DNA of 45,909 bases from Planctomycetota bacterium. Its GTDB lineage: Bacteria > Planctomycetota > Phycisphaerae > Sedimentisphaerales > Anaerobacaceae. Where the stretch lies: contig JADFMM010000016.1 of assembly GCA_022563885.1 (NCBI GenBank), forward strand, positions 1-45,909, written 5' to 3'. A model generated the notes under the pieces. That model searched no databases. It was not told where the DNA came from and was given only the letters and a program-made list of their open reading frames with translations. Shown piece after piece: positions 1 through 8,060 of the stretch (within the stretch, counting starts at the first letter, position 1; every line of letters begins with the position of its first letter). A program made the position numbers and the translations under genes.

Positions 1-451
1 GTGCAGGCAGTTTGACAAATCCTGAGCGCGATCGAATCGCTCAATTTAGGTATAAGCAAGGCCGTTTCAGCAGAACTAGGTCAGGGTAGCCGACGAAAGC
101 GGATGTGGCGGAAACTCCGAACCCCTTTCCCTTTCCATACCAATCGCTATGTTAGTTCATCCGCCCTGCTGAGGCCACCGATGAGCCATGATCTTAATTG
201 GTGTGATGACAGGTCCAAGCTTCCGCTTGCTCATGAAAAACGTAAAACGGGTGAAGGGACGATTGGCGCGCCTTTGAAACGGGTGGCGTTATGACAGTCA
301 GAAACGAGCAGCGCGGTGGCGAAGCTACGAGAACGAGGAAAGTCTTGTTCCATCCAATCCTGGGGGGAAGGCGGCCATTGTGCTCCGCACCTTCGTCCGT
401 TCCTTTGTTCAGTCGGTTCCCAATGCCCTGATGATTCCACCCGACGTGCTG
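1..451. other. Left-edge region without a recognisable gene
   Basis: I see no convincing coding region here. Short open frames exist on both strands, but none has a ribosome binding site together with a recognisable protein sequence, and those that run into the repeat at 452-611 are open only because that repeat is poor in stop codons. The stretch lies beyond the 3' end of the minus-strand sigma/anti-sigma pair. It could be the remains of a gene cut by the window edge, but nothing identifies one. Confidence 0.5.
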
Positions 452-611
452 GGCTCTGTCGGAAAACTCGGTCTGGCTTCGAGCGGCTCTTTTTCCGCCC
501 GGCTGCATCCGGCTGTATCGACGATAAAACCAACATCGCCTGCTTCGCCGTCTTTGCCAGGCGAAAAAACTGCTCGCTCTCGGGCCGACGACGGAGTTTT
601 CCGACAAAGCC
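452..611 (+). repeat. Family-1 palindromic repeat, copy A (MITE-like)
   Basis: This is a 160-bp imperfect palindrome. It begins GGCTCTGTCGGAAAACTC and ends GAGTTTTCCGACAAAGCC, followed by TA. The arms stay roughly complementary almost to the centre near 530. Three relatives lie at 7642, 14063 and 26433. The unit is open in at least three frames. It lies 23 bases beyond the stop codon of the anti-sigma gene, so it could act as a 3' hairpin for that transcript (inference). The left flank is CTG rather than TA, so a clean TA duplication is not visible for this copy. Confidence 0.9.
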
Positions 612-634
612 TAGTGCGCGTCGCAGGGAATCGG

Positions 635-1258
635 CTAGATGATCTCGTCCGTCAGCGAGGAAACGATGAAGAGCAGGCAGCCGTTCTCAGTGCTCTGGAT
701 GCCGTGTCGGCTTCCGGGTGCAGCGCGCTGATAATCGCCGCGGCCGAGCACTTCGTCGCCGACCCGCAAGTCGCCTTGCAGTACATAACACTCCTCGGGG
801 CCGTCGTGGATGTGCTGGGGATAGGAGCTTCCAGCTTCCATGCGAACGAGCATCGTCATCTGGTTTCGAGGTGGATCGATGAACAGCCGTTGGACTTGGA
901 CACCGTTGATTCCGGTATCTTCCCACAACCCCTGACCCGCACGTTGAATGAAGAGGTCCTGCTGCAATCTGCTGGGCGACCAGTTCTTCCAGACCTGCGG
1001 GTCGGGTGTGGCGCCCGTCGTGGAGTCGCTGGCGACCCGCCCGAGCACCTTGGCCCGCACACCCACCGGCGGCGAACTCAGCACGGTGTCCGCCAGCTTC
1101 GCGGCCACCGACTCCAACGCCCTCAGTTCGGTGATGCACGCGACGTCGCCGGCTTCCAGCCGCTGCTCGAACTCGAGGGCTTCCCGGTCGGACAGCGCGC
1201 CGGAGACGTAGAGTGCGGCCAACTCGGCCGCTTCAGTTTTCTTGCCGTTCGTCGCCAT
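635..1258 (-). CDS. ChrR-like cupin anti-sigma factor
   Basis: This 207-residue cytoplasmic protein probably holds the adjacent ECF sigma factor inactive until a signal is sensed. The N-terminal third (about residues 10-75) resembles the helical anti-sigma fold, with ELAALYVSGALS followed by a Glu-rich helix. The usual zinc motif HxxxCxxC is absent: only one Cys remains, in GDVACITE. The C-terminal part (about 110-200) is a cupin with metal ligands visible in PQHIHDGPEE and a later His in GSRH. In the ChrR family the cupin metal site takes part in stress sensing, as in the singlet-oxygen response. The gene starts 9 bases after the sigma stop codon, with AAGGGA upstream of ATG, so the two are co-transcribed. 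The inducing signal cannot be read from the sequence. Confidence 0.85.
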   Translation of the reverse strand: MATNGKKTEAAELAALYVSGALSDREALEFEQRLEAGDVACITELRALESVAAKLADTVLSSPPVGVRAKVLGRVASDSTTGATPDPQVWKNWSPSRLQQDLFIQRAGQGLWEDTGINGVQVQRLFIDPPRNQMTMLVRMEAGSSYPQHIHDGPEECYVLQGDLRVGDEVLGRGDYQRAAPGSRHGIQSTENGCLLFIVSSLTDEII

Positions 1259-1267
1259 GTTTTTCCC

Positions 1268-1822
1268 TTACCCCGTAACCAACTGGTCTCTCAGTCTCAT
1301 TATACCCTGTCGGATGCGAGTTTTCACGGTGCCGAGGGGGAGGTTTTCCCTCTCGGCAATCTCCCTATGCGTCATTCCGTCGAAAAAGGACCGCTGGATC
1401 AGTATTTTTTGCTCGTCGGGCAGTTTTTCGAGCAGTTCTCGCGCCCGATCCGCAGCCTCGCGCTGTTCCATCGTGGCTGAGGCGTCCGCGTACGAGAGAG
1501 AATCCGGCAACTCCTCCGTCACCTTCCTGGACAACCGGGCGAGCCGCCGACGACGGTCGAGTGCCCGCGACCGCGTGATCACAGTCAGCCAAGCGATCGG
1601 CGCCGCGCGGGCCGCCTCGTACCGTCCGGCGCGTGTCCACACCTGCCAGAAAACATCCTGAAAAGCCTCTTCGGCCTCGATTGAATCGCGCAGGATGCAC
1701 ATGAGGAGACCAAAAACGCGCGCCGAATGGCGGTCATAGAACGTCGCAAAGGCTGCGGAGTCGCCCTCAGCTATGGACGCAAGCAGAGCCTGGTCGGTCG
1801 GTAATCGCTCCGTTGCCGACAT
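1268..1822 (-). CDS. ECF-type RNA polymerase sigma factor
   Basis: This 184-residue protein directs RNA polymerase to a small regulon. Region 2 is visible as FYDRHSARVFGLLMCIL and EAEEAFQDVFWQVW, with ITRSRALDRRRR at its end. Region 4 is visible as LPDEQKILIQRSFF and MTHREIAERENLPLGTVKTR, a helix-turn-helix that reads the -35 element. A longer open frame reaches 2014. I chose ATG at 1822 because homology begins there and a promoter-like TACAAT sits only seven bases upstream. The cupin anti-sigma gene follows 9 bases later. The divergent DUF4331 gene at 2143 is a plausible target (inference). Confidence 0.92.
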   Translation of the reverse strand: MSATERLPTDQALLASIAEGDSAAFATFYDRHSARVFGLLMCILRDSIEAEEAFQDVFWQVWTRAGRYEAARAAPIAWLTVITRSRALDRRRRLARLSRKVTEELPDSLSYADASATMEQREAADRARELLEKLPDEQKILIQRSFFDGMTHREIAERENLPLGTVKTRIRQGIMRLRDQLVTG

Positions 1823-1829
1823 GGACGCT

Positions 1830-1859
1830 ATTGTAAGCGATCGAGCGCCGACTTGACAG
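1830..1859 (-). promoter_or_regulatory. Possible sigma70-type promoter of the ECF sigma gene, leaderless
   Basis: On the minus strand, CTGTCA (1854-1859) is followed after 18 bases by TACAAT (1830-1835). The ATG of the sigma gene lies seven bases further on, at the position where transcription would normally start. There is no room for a ribosome binding site, so the mRNA would be leaderless. The -35 match is weak and the call rests mainly on the -10 element and its spacing. Confidence 0.4.
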
Positions 1860-2142
1860 GGCGCCATACCCGGTAGATTTTGGCGGCCTCCAGAGATGCA
1901 ATCCAGTTGGCCGGCCTGTGCCTTTTCTACTTTTTTTTTACAAATACCAATCCAACCCACCTGCACACGGCGTAATGACCGGGAACGAACGAGGCGTACT
2001 CGTTCATGTGCCAATTAGTTTCGAACGCGGCTAGCCCGAGACAGGCATCTCGAATCCGGAACTCGAAACCAGTCGGCAATCTGGAAGCGTCGGACTCGTC
2101 CGGCAGACGCGACACACGGACCCCAAGCACAGGAGCAAGAAC

Positions 2143-3651
2143 ATGAAATCTCTCGTTGCCACCCCTATCCGCAAGTGCCTGATCATCACAGCATCGCTCG
2201 CCGTCGGCGCGGTAGCGCTGGCGTCCAGCCACAGCGACGCCCCGCTGATCAAACAGGATCCGCAGGCGAACCTGACCGACGTGTACGGATTCATCGGGAC
2301 CAAGTACGACGATCCGAGCGTTAAGATGCTCAACGTAGTCGTCAACGTGCGCCCGTTCTCCGAACCCGGCGACGGCCCCCATTACGAGCGTTTCGCGGAC
2401 GACGCGCGCTACAGCATCCACATCACCAACCCGGCCACCGGCGCAAGCGCGATCCGCTACGATTTCTTCTTCTCCGCGGTCGACGGCGCCCCACTGAACC
2501 CGGACACGATCCTCTCCTACGGTCTGGGTACGGAGGCGGGCCCTATCATGCAGATCGGCGACGCGCGACAGAACTTCGTCCAAACCTACTCGGTCGTGCG
2601 CAGTGCCGGTGACTCGAAAGACCTGATCGGAGAGGGTCTACTGGTCGCACCTCCCAACGTGGGCGGCCGGGTCACGCCGCTGTACAACGACGCCGATGGT
2701 CGTGCGGTGTCAGGTGCCGCCGACTTTGCCTCGCTGGACGCGTACACGCAGCAGGCGATCACCGACCTGGCGAACGGTATGGTCGTCTTCGCAGGTCCGC
2801 GTGACGACAGCTTCTTCGGCGACGTGCCCGGCGTGTTTAACCTGCTCGATCCCCGCATCATCGACAACAACGGCGATCCCAATGACGGCCTCGGCCAGGA
2901 CGGCAACGGCGTGGACGGATTCAAAGGGTTCAACGTTTTGACCTTCGCGATTCAGATTCCGGTCGCGGACCTGGAAGCCGCAGGTGTCCCGGCCACCTTC
3001 GAAAACGTGTTCTTCGGCGAGCAGACCGGCGTCGGCGTGTATGCCTCAGTGAGTCGTCCGCAGGTGCGCGAGCTGACGAATGACGGTCGGCGGATCAACA
3101 AGGGCAGCTGGATTCAGATTAACCGCCTCGGCAACCCGCTCTTCAACGAAACACTGGTCGCGTTACGCGACAAGGACCGCTACAACCGCACCTCGCCGAC
3201 CGGGGACGAGTCGTTCGCGACCTGGGCCGAGAACTCGGAGCTCGCGTTCCTGATCAACTTCGTACTCTTCGGCGATGCGACCGGCCAGGCGCCGCTGCAA
3301 ACCACCGGCCGCACGGACCTGGTGAATATCTTCATCCCGGACGTGCTGCGAGTGATTACCACGACGGACCCCGTCCGGCTCGAGGGTGACCCGGACTTCA
3401 ACCGCCTGGGTTTCCTCGGCGGGGATAAGACCAACGGAGTGTCGAGCGGTTGGCCGAACGGCCGGCGCCTCGGCGACGACGTCGTTGATATCGCGCTGAC
3501 GGCGATCGCCAGCGGCCCGACCTATGGGACGATCACGCTCGTCGGCGACAATGTCGAGGAGAATGACGTGCCCTACAACCAGGTGTTCCCTTACGCCGCT
3601 ACCCCGCATTCCGGCTCCTTCAACCGCAAGGACCCGGGTAGGCAGATATGA
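2143..3651 (+). CDS. Secreted DUF4331 domain protein
   Basis: This 502-residue protein has a signal peptide (about 1-27, charged start, then ITASLAVGAVALA) and is probably periplasmic. The mature part begins SSHSDAPLIKQDPQANLTDV, the hallmark start of DUF4331, and continues through the usual VYGFIG and FFSAVDG blocks to a normal family length. The biochemical function of DUF4331 is not known. It starts nine bases after AGGAG. It is divergent from the ECF sigma/anti-sigma pair and is followed by a DUF4198 gene with a family-2 repeat between them. A shared role in stress or metal handling is a context-based guess. Asp-rich stretches such as DNNGDPNDGLGQDGNGVD could bind cations. Confidence 0.88.
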   Translation: MKSLVATPIRKCLIITASLAVGAVALASSHSDAPLIKQDPQANLTDVYGFIGTKYDDPSVKMLNVVVNVRPFSEPGDGPHYERFADDARYSIHITNPATGASAIRYDFFFSAVDGAPLNPDTILSYGLGTEAGPIMQIGDARQNFVQTYSVVRSAGDSKDLIGEGLLVAPPNVGGRVTPLYNDADGRAVSGAADFASLDAYTQQAITDLANGMVVFAGPRDDSFFGDVPGVFNLLDPRIIDNNGDPNDGLGQDGNGVDGFKGFNVLTFAIQIPVADLEAAGVPATFENVFFGEQTGVGVYASVSRPQVRELTNDGRRINKGSWIQINRLGNPLFNETLVALRDKDRYNRTSPTGDESFATWAENSELAFLINFVLFGDATGQAPLQTTGRTDLVNIFIPDVLRVITTTDPVRLEGDPDFNRLGFLGGDKTNGVSSGWPNGRRLGDDVVDIALTAIASGPTYGTITLVGDNVEENDVPYNQVFPYAATPHSGSFNRKDPGRQI

Positions 3652-3760
3652 ACGGCGCCGTCGAAGGCACGAACGCAGTCACAAGCGAGTAGCCGATGCC
3701 CCCGTGGAATCGTGCGGTGTCGGGGCAGGCATGGCGGGCATTGGGGGTCTCACCTCCCTG

Positions 3761-3942
3761 AGGGAACGGCAAGAAATAACTTGGACTTTTGAATGCCCAA
3801 TTGCACCCCATCTTTGATCGCTTCTCAATCGCGACATCCGCGACGTAGAACAGCTACGCCTGGGGTGTCGCTCAATCGGGCGCGACCAAACATGGGGCAC
3901 ACTTGGATCCCAAATTATCCAACTTATTTCTTGCCGATCCCT
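3761..3942. repeat. Family-2 palindromic repeat, copy 1 (MITE-like)
   Basis: This 182-bp imperfect palindrome has 25-base terminal inverted repeats. The left end reads AGGGAACGGCAAGAAATAAC and the reverse complement of the right end reads AGGGATCGGCAAGAAATAAG, with both ends continuing TTGGA. The inner arms also pair (CCCCATCTTTGATCGC against the complement of GCGCGACCAAACATGGGG), so the whole element can fold as one hairpin. A close relative lies at 31455-31638. It occupies much of the gap between the DUF4331 and DUF4198 genes and carries no gene of its own. Confidence 0.92.
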
Positions 3943-3973
3943 AACTCGACACCATTTGCCGGAGGCAATCGCG

Positions 3974-4843
3974 ATGAATTCCTCAAGAACGATCGTCGTC
4001 ACCTATCTCGCCGCAGCCTTTCTGGTGCCGCGCGCGTCCGCTCACGAATTCTGGCTCCAGCCGTCGAGCTATCAACCGCAACCGAACAGCGTCGTACGTC
4101 TCTCCCTCCATCTCGGCGAACGATTCGCCGGCCGCACGGTCCCCTACGACGCGGACCGCATCGAGAAGTTCTTTGTGCTCGGCCCCGACGGCGAAGGCCG
4201 CGTGGCTGGACGGTCAGGCGGAACCGAAGAGTTTGCCCGCGTTACTTCGCCGGGTTCCTACATCGTCAGCTATCGCAGTACGCGAGCGCTCAATGAAATG
4301 ACGCCGAATGCCTTTGATGCGTACCTCTTGGAAGAGGGACTGGCGTCGATCGTCGAGGATCGCAAACGCCGAAGCGAGCAGGACGATCCCGGCCGCGAAG
4401 CCTTCTCCCGTTGTGCCAAGGCGTTGCTGACCGTCGGCGGCGCCGAATTGCGTGATCAGCGGCTCGGGCTCCCTGTCGAGATCGTGCTTGACGCGCGCCA
4501 AGCTGTCACCGGGCTCACACAGGCGCCGCTCGTTGCACGGGTGTTCTATGATTCCATACCGCTGTCCGGCACGCGCGTGGTCGCGGTTTCCCAGAGTCAT
4601 CCGGAAAATCTGATCATCGGCTCAACGGACGAGCAGGGTCGCGTCTCGTTCACCTTGCCGCACCCCGGGATCTGGATGCTGACGACCATCCACATGGTCC
4701 GGGCCCCCGAAGAACTCGACGCAGATTGGGAGAGCTTCTGGGCTTCGTCGACTTTCGAGATTCCGCAAGTCGACCACTCACAGAACGCAAGACCTGGAGA
4801 CTGTTGCGCTTATTGCGCGCGGGTTTCGGGGTTTCAGAATTAG
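3974..4843 (+). CDS. Secreted DUF4198 domain protein
   Basis: This 289-residue protein has a signal peptide ending near ASA, followed by HEFWLQPSSY. The His-Glu-Phe-Trp start is typical of DUF4198 proteins, some of which are linked to Ni/Co uptake; the exposed N-terminal His can bind metal. Two beta-rich modules follow (about 25-100 and 160-260), the second resembling a carboxypeptidase-regulatory or Ig-like fold. An upstream in-frame ATG at 3956 is possible, but GGAGG at 3961-3965 points to 3974. The last 25 or so residues, with GDCCAYCARV, extend past the usual family end and may be spurious read-through. It probably works with the DUF4331 protein (inference). Confidence 0.82.
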   Translation: MNSSRTIVVTYLAAAFLVPRASAHEFWLQPSSYQPQPNSVVRLSLHLGERFAGRTVPYDADRIEKFFVLGPDGEGRVAGRSGGTEEFARVTSPGSYIVSYRSTRALNEMTPNAFDAYLLEEGLASIVEDRKRRSEQDDPGREAFSRCAKALLTVGGAELRDQRLGLPVEIVLDARQAVTGLTQAPLVARVFYDSIPLSGTRVVAVSQSHPENLIIGSTDEQGRVSFTLPHPGIWMLTTIHMVRAPEELDADWESFWASSTFEIPQVDHSQNARPGDCCAYCARVSGFQN

Positions 4844-5199
4844 CGTAATGGCAACCCGGTTTAGAAAGCACAAGTATGCGATGAGAAGGGCTTTGGAGTC
4901 CACCCTTTAAGAAGTAAGTTCGTTGTTGTAGAGGCCTGGCGCCTGTGATGGCGTTCACTGGCTTTCTCGGTGGGATCAATTCTTACGGTATGGGCCAACT
5001 TGTTCTCAAAGTCTAGGAATCCTCGGCAGGATCTTCCTTAGGCGCCGCGCATTGTAACAATGAGTCATTTATCGCTCAGATTTGCGTCAGATTCAGTCGC
5101 GCCCGATTGACCGAAACCAGAGTTGTTGTTGGCCTACTGCGGAGGATTTTGCGATTGAGGAGCGGCTGAAGATGACGTGAAGTTGAGATGAGCAATGGA
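4844..5199. other. Intergenic region between convergent genes
   Basis: This gap of about 356 bases separates the 3' ends of the DUF4198 gene (plus) and the peptidase gene (minus). I see no gene, no repeat of either family and no clear terminator with a T-run. Confidence 0.6.
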
Positions 5200-7329
5200 T
5201 CATTTAATGTCGCGCGGTTCCTCCGGTTTAAAGTCCGTCAGATCGAGTAGATGGGGCGGTGGTTCGCCTCCGGGTCCTTTTAAATAGTGATTCATCCAGC
5301 GCATCAGTCGTAGCGAGAAATCGAGTCGGGAGCCGGTGCGGCGATTGCCGTGCGGTTCGCCGGGGTAGTGCACCAGTCGGACGGGTGACTTGCCGTAGGT
5401 CTTGATGGCCCGGTAGAGGGCCAGCGACTGCGCCGGGTGGACGCGCGTGTCCTTGGTGCCGTGGAGTATCAGCAGCGGCGTTCGACAGTTCCGGAAGTGT
5501 GTGATCGGGCTCCGCTCACGCAGAAGTTCCCGCTGTTCCCAGGGGTGTTTCATGTGGTGGACCAGTCGGTGTTCCTCGGGAATGTCACCCAGGGCGAAAC
5601 TGAGAAACTGGTCGCTGATGCCGACGAACATGACCGAGGCCGCATAACGGTGACTGAAATAGGTGGCGCCCCAGGCCGAGGCATAACCGCCGTAGGAGCC
5701 GCCGGTAATACCCACCCGATCCTTGTCCACCAGACCCGAGGCGACCAAGTGATCCACGGCATCGATGAGGTCATCGAACTCTTTGCCGCCGGGGTCACCT
5801 TGGCTGAGCTTGGAAAAGGTTACGCCGCGACCGGTGCTACCCCGATAGTTGGTATAGAAACTGGCGAAGCCCTGAGCGGCGGCGACCTGTCCGGGTAAGG
5901 AGTAGCCGGTGAGCCAGCCATTGACGTGATGCGATTCCGGGCCCCCGTGGACCATCATGATCAGGGGATAGCGTGATCCCGCTTTCTCCTCGAGCGGCCG
6001 GATGAGGATGCCCTCCAGTGCCAGTCCGTCACGGGCCTCGAAAGTCACGACCTCTTGCTTGGCCAGGGGAACACTATCCAGGAAGGGGTTACTGTGTGTC
6101 AAGCGGCGCGGTTGGGTCTCGCCTGGTCGCATGGCATAAACCTCGCGCGGATGCAGGGGACTCTCGCCGATGAAGGCGATGCCTGAACCCCCTTGGGAGA
6201 GCGATAGCTCGTGCAGGGTGTACTTGCCCTTGGCCAGTATCGTGCTTGCCGATCCATCCTCGACGTCCACCTGGGCGAAGGTGGACCAAACGCCCTGGTA
6301 GCCCAGATACATGATGGTCCGACTGTCCTTCCAGGCGAGGGACCAGATGTGTCCCGGATAGTCAGGCAGCAGATCCGTGACGACGGGATCGTCGACCGTC
6401 CCCACCATCAAGTGACCTTCGCGCGGGTCATGCTCGTCCACACCGGCGACGAGTGCCAGCCGCTGGCCGTCCGGACTCCAGGCCATCTCGCCCAGCTTTC
6501 CCCGCGTGTCCAGTTGGCAGCGAGATTGCCCACTCTGGACGTCGATGATGTGAATTATCCGCTTCATGTAGCGGTCGTCGATCAACGGTGTCGGGGCCAG
6601 GGCAACGGCCAGGTGTCTTCCATCTGGACTCCACTCGATACTGGATGCGGAACCTTTCAAGGGTAGCAAGCGGGCCTCGTTCGACTCGTCCGGGTCGAGG
6701 ACCGTTGCTTGAGGATCACACGGGGCAACCCAGACCTGCACTGAGCGCAGTCCTTCCTCATAGATGTCGGCGTCGAAACCATGTTCCCGGTTTTCTTCCA
6801 GGTCTTTTTCCTCTTTGGCCTTGGCGGTGAAGGCGACCCGTTTGCTATCCGGGGCCCAGGCGTAGGCGATGATCTCAGTCTCATGGTCCAAGACTTTTTT
6901 GGCCTCACCGCCGTCGATGGGGATGACATAGAGGCTCGTGTGTTCATCTTCTCCCCGCTGGGCCAGGAAGGCGATGCTCCGGCCGCCAGGCACCCAGGAG
7001 ACAGAGGAGACGTTGACCTTCCCCGTCACGAAGGGGCGCGAATGTCCCCCCATGTCCACGACGTGTAGTTCACTCCAGGCGGCGCCATCTTCCTCCGCAT
7101 AGACGGGCCGAGGGTTGGAAAGGGTGTAGGCAATCAAGTTGCCGTCGGGTGAGACTTGCGCGCTGCTGACCTGACGGATTCGCGCGACCATGGCCTCGGT
7201 AAGCCGGTTTTCAGGTGAACCCTCTGCGCGATTTGGCGCGGAGTGACTCAGCAGGGTGAAAAGACACAGACTCAAGCGACTGGCGAAGGGAAAACAGCGT
7301 GTTGGATGCAAAATCATTTGGTTGGGCAC
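5200..7329 (-). CDS. S9-family serine peptidase (acylaminoacyl-peptidase/prolyl oligopeptidase-like)
   Basis: This 709-residue exported peptidase probably cleaves short peptides in the periplasm. A hydrophobic segment at about 12-32 followed by SHSAPNRAEG looks like a signal peptide. Residues 50-410 form a beta-propeller with several WD40-like PD40 repeats (IEWSPDGRHLA, MAWSPDGQRLA) that gates access. Residues 430-690 are the alpha/beta hydrolase domain. The catalytic triad is Ser545 in GGSYGG, Asp627 in HGTKDTRV and His660 in GEPHGN; HGGP at 461-464 forms the oxyanion region. ATG codons at 7329 and 7317 are both possible starts. The gene stands alone between a DUF4198 gene and the autotransporter. 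Confidence 0.93.
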   Translation of the reverse strand: MPNQMILHPTRCFPFASRLSLCLFTLLSHSAPNRAEGSPENRLTEAMVARIRQVSSAQVSPDGNLIAYTLSNPRPVYAEEDGAAWSELHVVDMGGHSRPFVTGKVNVSSVSWVPGGRSIAFLAQRGEDEHTSLYVIPIDGGEAKKVLDHETEIIAYAWAPDSKRVAFTAKAKEEKDLEENREHGFDADIYEEGLRSVQVWVAPCDPQATVLDPDESNEARLLPLKGSASSIEWSPDGRHLAVALAPTPLIDDRYMKRIIHIIDVQSGQSRCQLDTRGKLGEMAWSPDGQRLALVAGVDEHDPREGHLMVGTVDDPVVTDLLPDYPGHIWSLAWKDSRTIMYLGYQGVWSTFAQVDVEDGSASTILAKGKYTLHELSLSQGGSGIAFIGESPLHPREVYAMRPGETQPRRLTHSNPFLDSVPLAKQEVVTFEARDGLALEGILIRPLEEKAGSRYPLIMMVHGGPESHHVNGWLTGYSLPGQVAAAQGFASFYTNYRGSTGRGVTFSKLSQGDPGGKEFDDLIDAVDHLVASGLVDKDRVGITGGSYGGYASAWGATYFSHRYAASVMFVGISDQFLSFALGDIPEEHRLVHHMKHPWEQRELLRERSPITHFRNCRTPLLILHGTKDTRVHPAQSLALYRAIKTYGKSPVRLVHYPGEPHGNRRTGSRLDFSLRLMRWMNHYLKGPGGEPPPHLLDLTDFKPEEPRDIK

Positions 7330-8060
7330 TCTTTGAATTCAGTGATCATTGATGTGTCTCACCTGCGGACACTCTCAGGACAGAGGCAGGAATGATATCA
7401 GGATCTTGCGAAACCGCAAGTGCCCTGGTCTCCGGATAGTACCTGCATCCCGTCCTTCGTCAATGGGGACCGTGCTACAGGGAAGCTCCCGAGAAAGAGT
7501 GACAGAATTCCTTGAGAATTGGTTGAAAAATAAGCGAGAAAAACCGTTACAGAGTCTGGTTCCTGAGGCCCTATACAATACAAGCGCATAGAGAGCGCGG
7601 GGTTAATCCGGCATCAGCTAAGAACCCGGCGATCTGAACAAGGCTGTGTCAGAAAACTCGATCTGGCTTCGAGCGGCTTGTTTTTCGCCTGGCTGCATCG
7701 ACGAAAAAACGCTCGCTCTCGGGCCGACGACGGAGTGTTCTGACAAAGCCTAGGCAGAAGTAGCTCTTAATTCAATTTCATCAATCAGGCGAACCGGCTG
7801 TCAAGCTGACAAACAGGGAATGACTCAGTGTCCCAATCGTGAGACCCGCGGAGGGACTGTCTTGAAGGGTGTCTGGCATTCGTGGGGGGATCTTTAATTA
7901 GGTTGTCAGCTTGATCAGTCAGGCTCACCTTGTAGGCCGGGCAATGCTTTCCGCAGTGCTCGGCCTATGTTCTGTCCATGGGTTGACAGGCAGGAGGAGA
8001 GGATCGGTCAACCTCCTTCCCGGAGACGGTGTTCCCTAAAGGATCGGCAAGGGGGACGAT
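7330..8060. other. Long intergenic region with a repeat and a stem-loop
   Basis: Apart from the family-1 repeat at 7642-7750 I see no gene. A weak open frame at 7349-7591 has no recognisable product. A stem-loop lies at 7933-7967: TAGGCCGGGCA pairs with TGCTCGGCCTA (10 of 11) around a 13-base loop. It lies about 95 bases beyond the autotransporter stop codon and could end that transcript, but no T-run follows on either strand. Confidence 0.5.
7642..7750 (+). repeat. Family-1 palindromic repeat, copy B (internally deleted)
   Basis: This 109-bp copy keeps both ends, GGCTGTGTCAGAAAACTCG on the left and GTGTTCTGACAAAGCC on the right, followed by TA. It has lost about 50 bases of the centre found in copies A and C. 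It has the same orientation as copy A and sits in open intergenic DNA. End point mutations (TCGG changed to TCAG, and CCGA to CTGA) are complementary, so the terminal pairing is kept. Confidence 0.88.

Noticed and set aside
380-1480. A 366-codon open frame on the plus strand
   Set aside because: It lies opposite the sigma and anti-sigma genes and runs through the stop-poor family-1 repeat. The sequence has no recognisable protein pattern.
1853-1878. TTGACA followed by TAGATT on the plus strand as a DUF4331 promoter
   Set aside because: The spacing is only 15 bases and the site lies about 270 bases from the start codon; too weak to report as a feature.
1927-2583. A 218-codon minus-strand frame over the start of the DUF4331 gene
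   Set aside because: It is opposite a clear DUF4331 protein with signal peptide; no motif supports it.
7349-7591. A small plus-strand frame (80 codons) after the S9 peptidase gene
   Set aside because: It has CxxC near the start, but no ribosome binding site or family resemblance; it is treated as chance.
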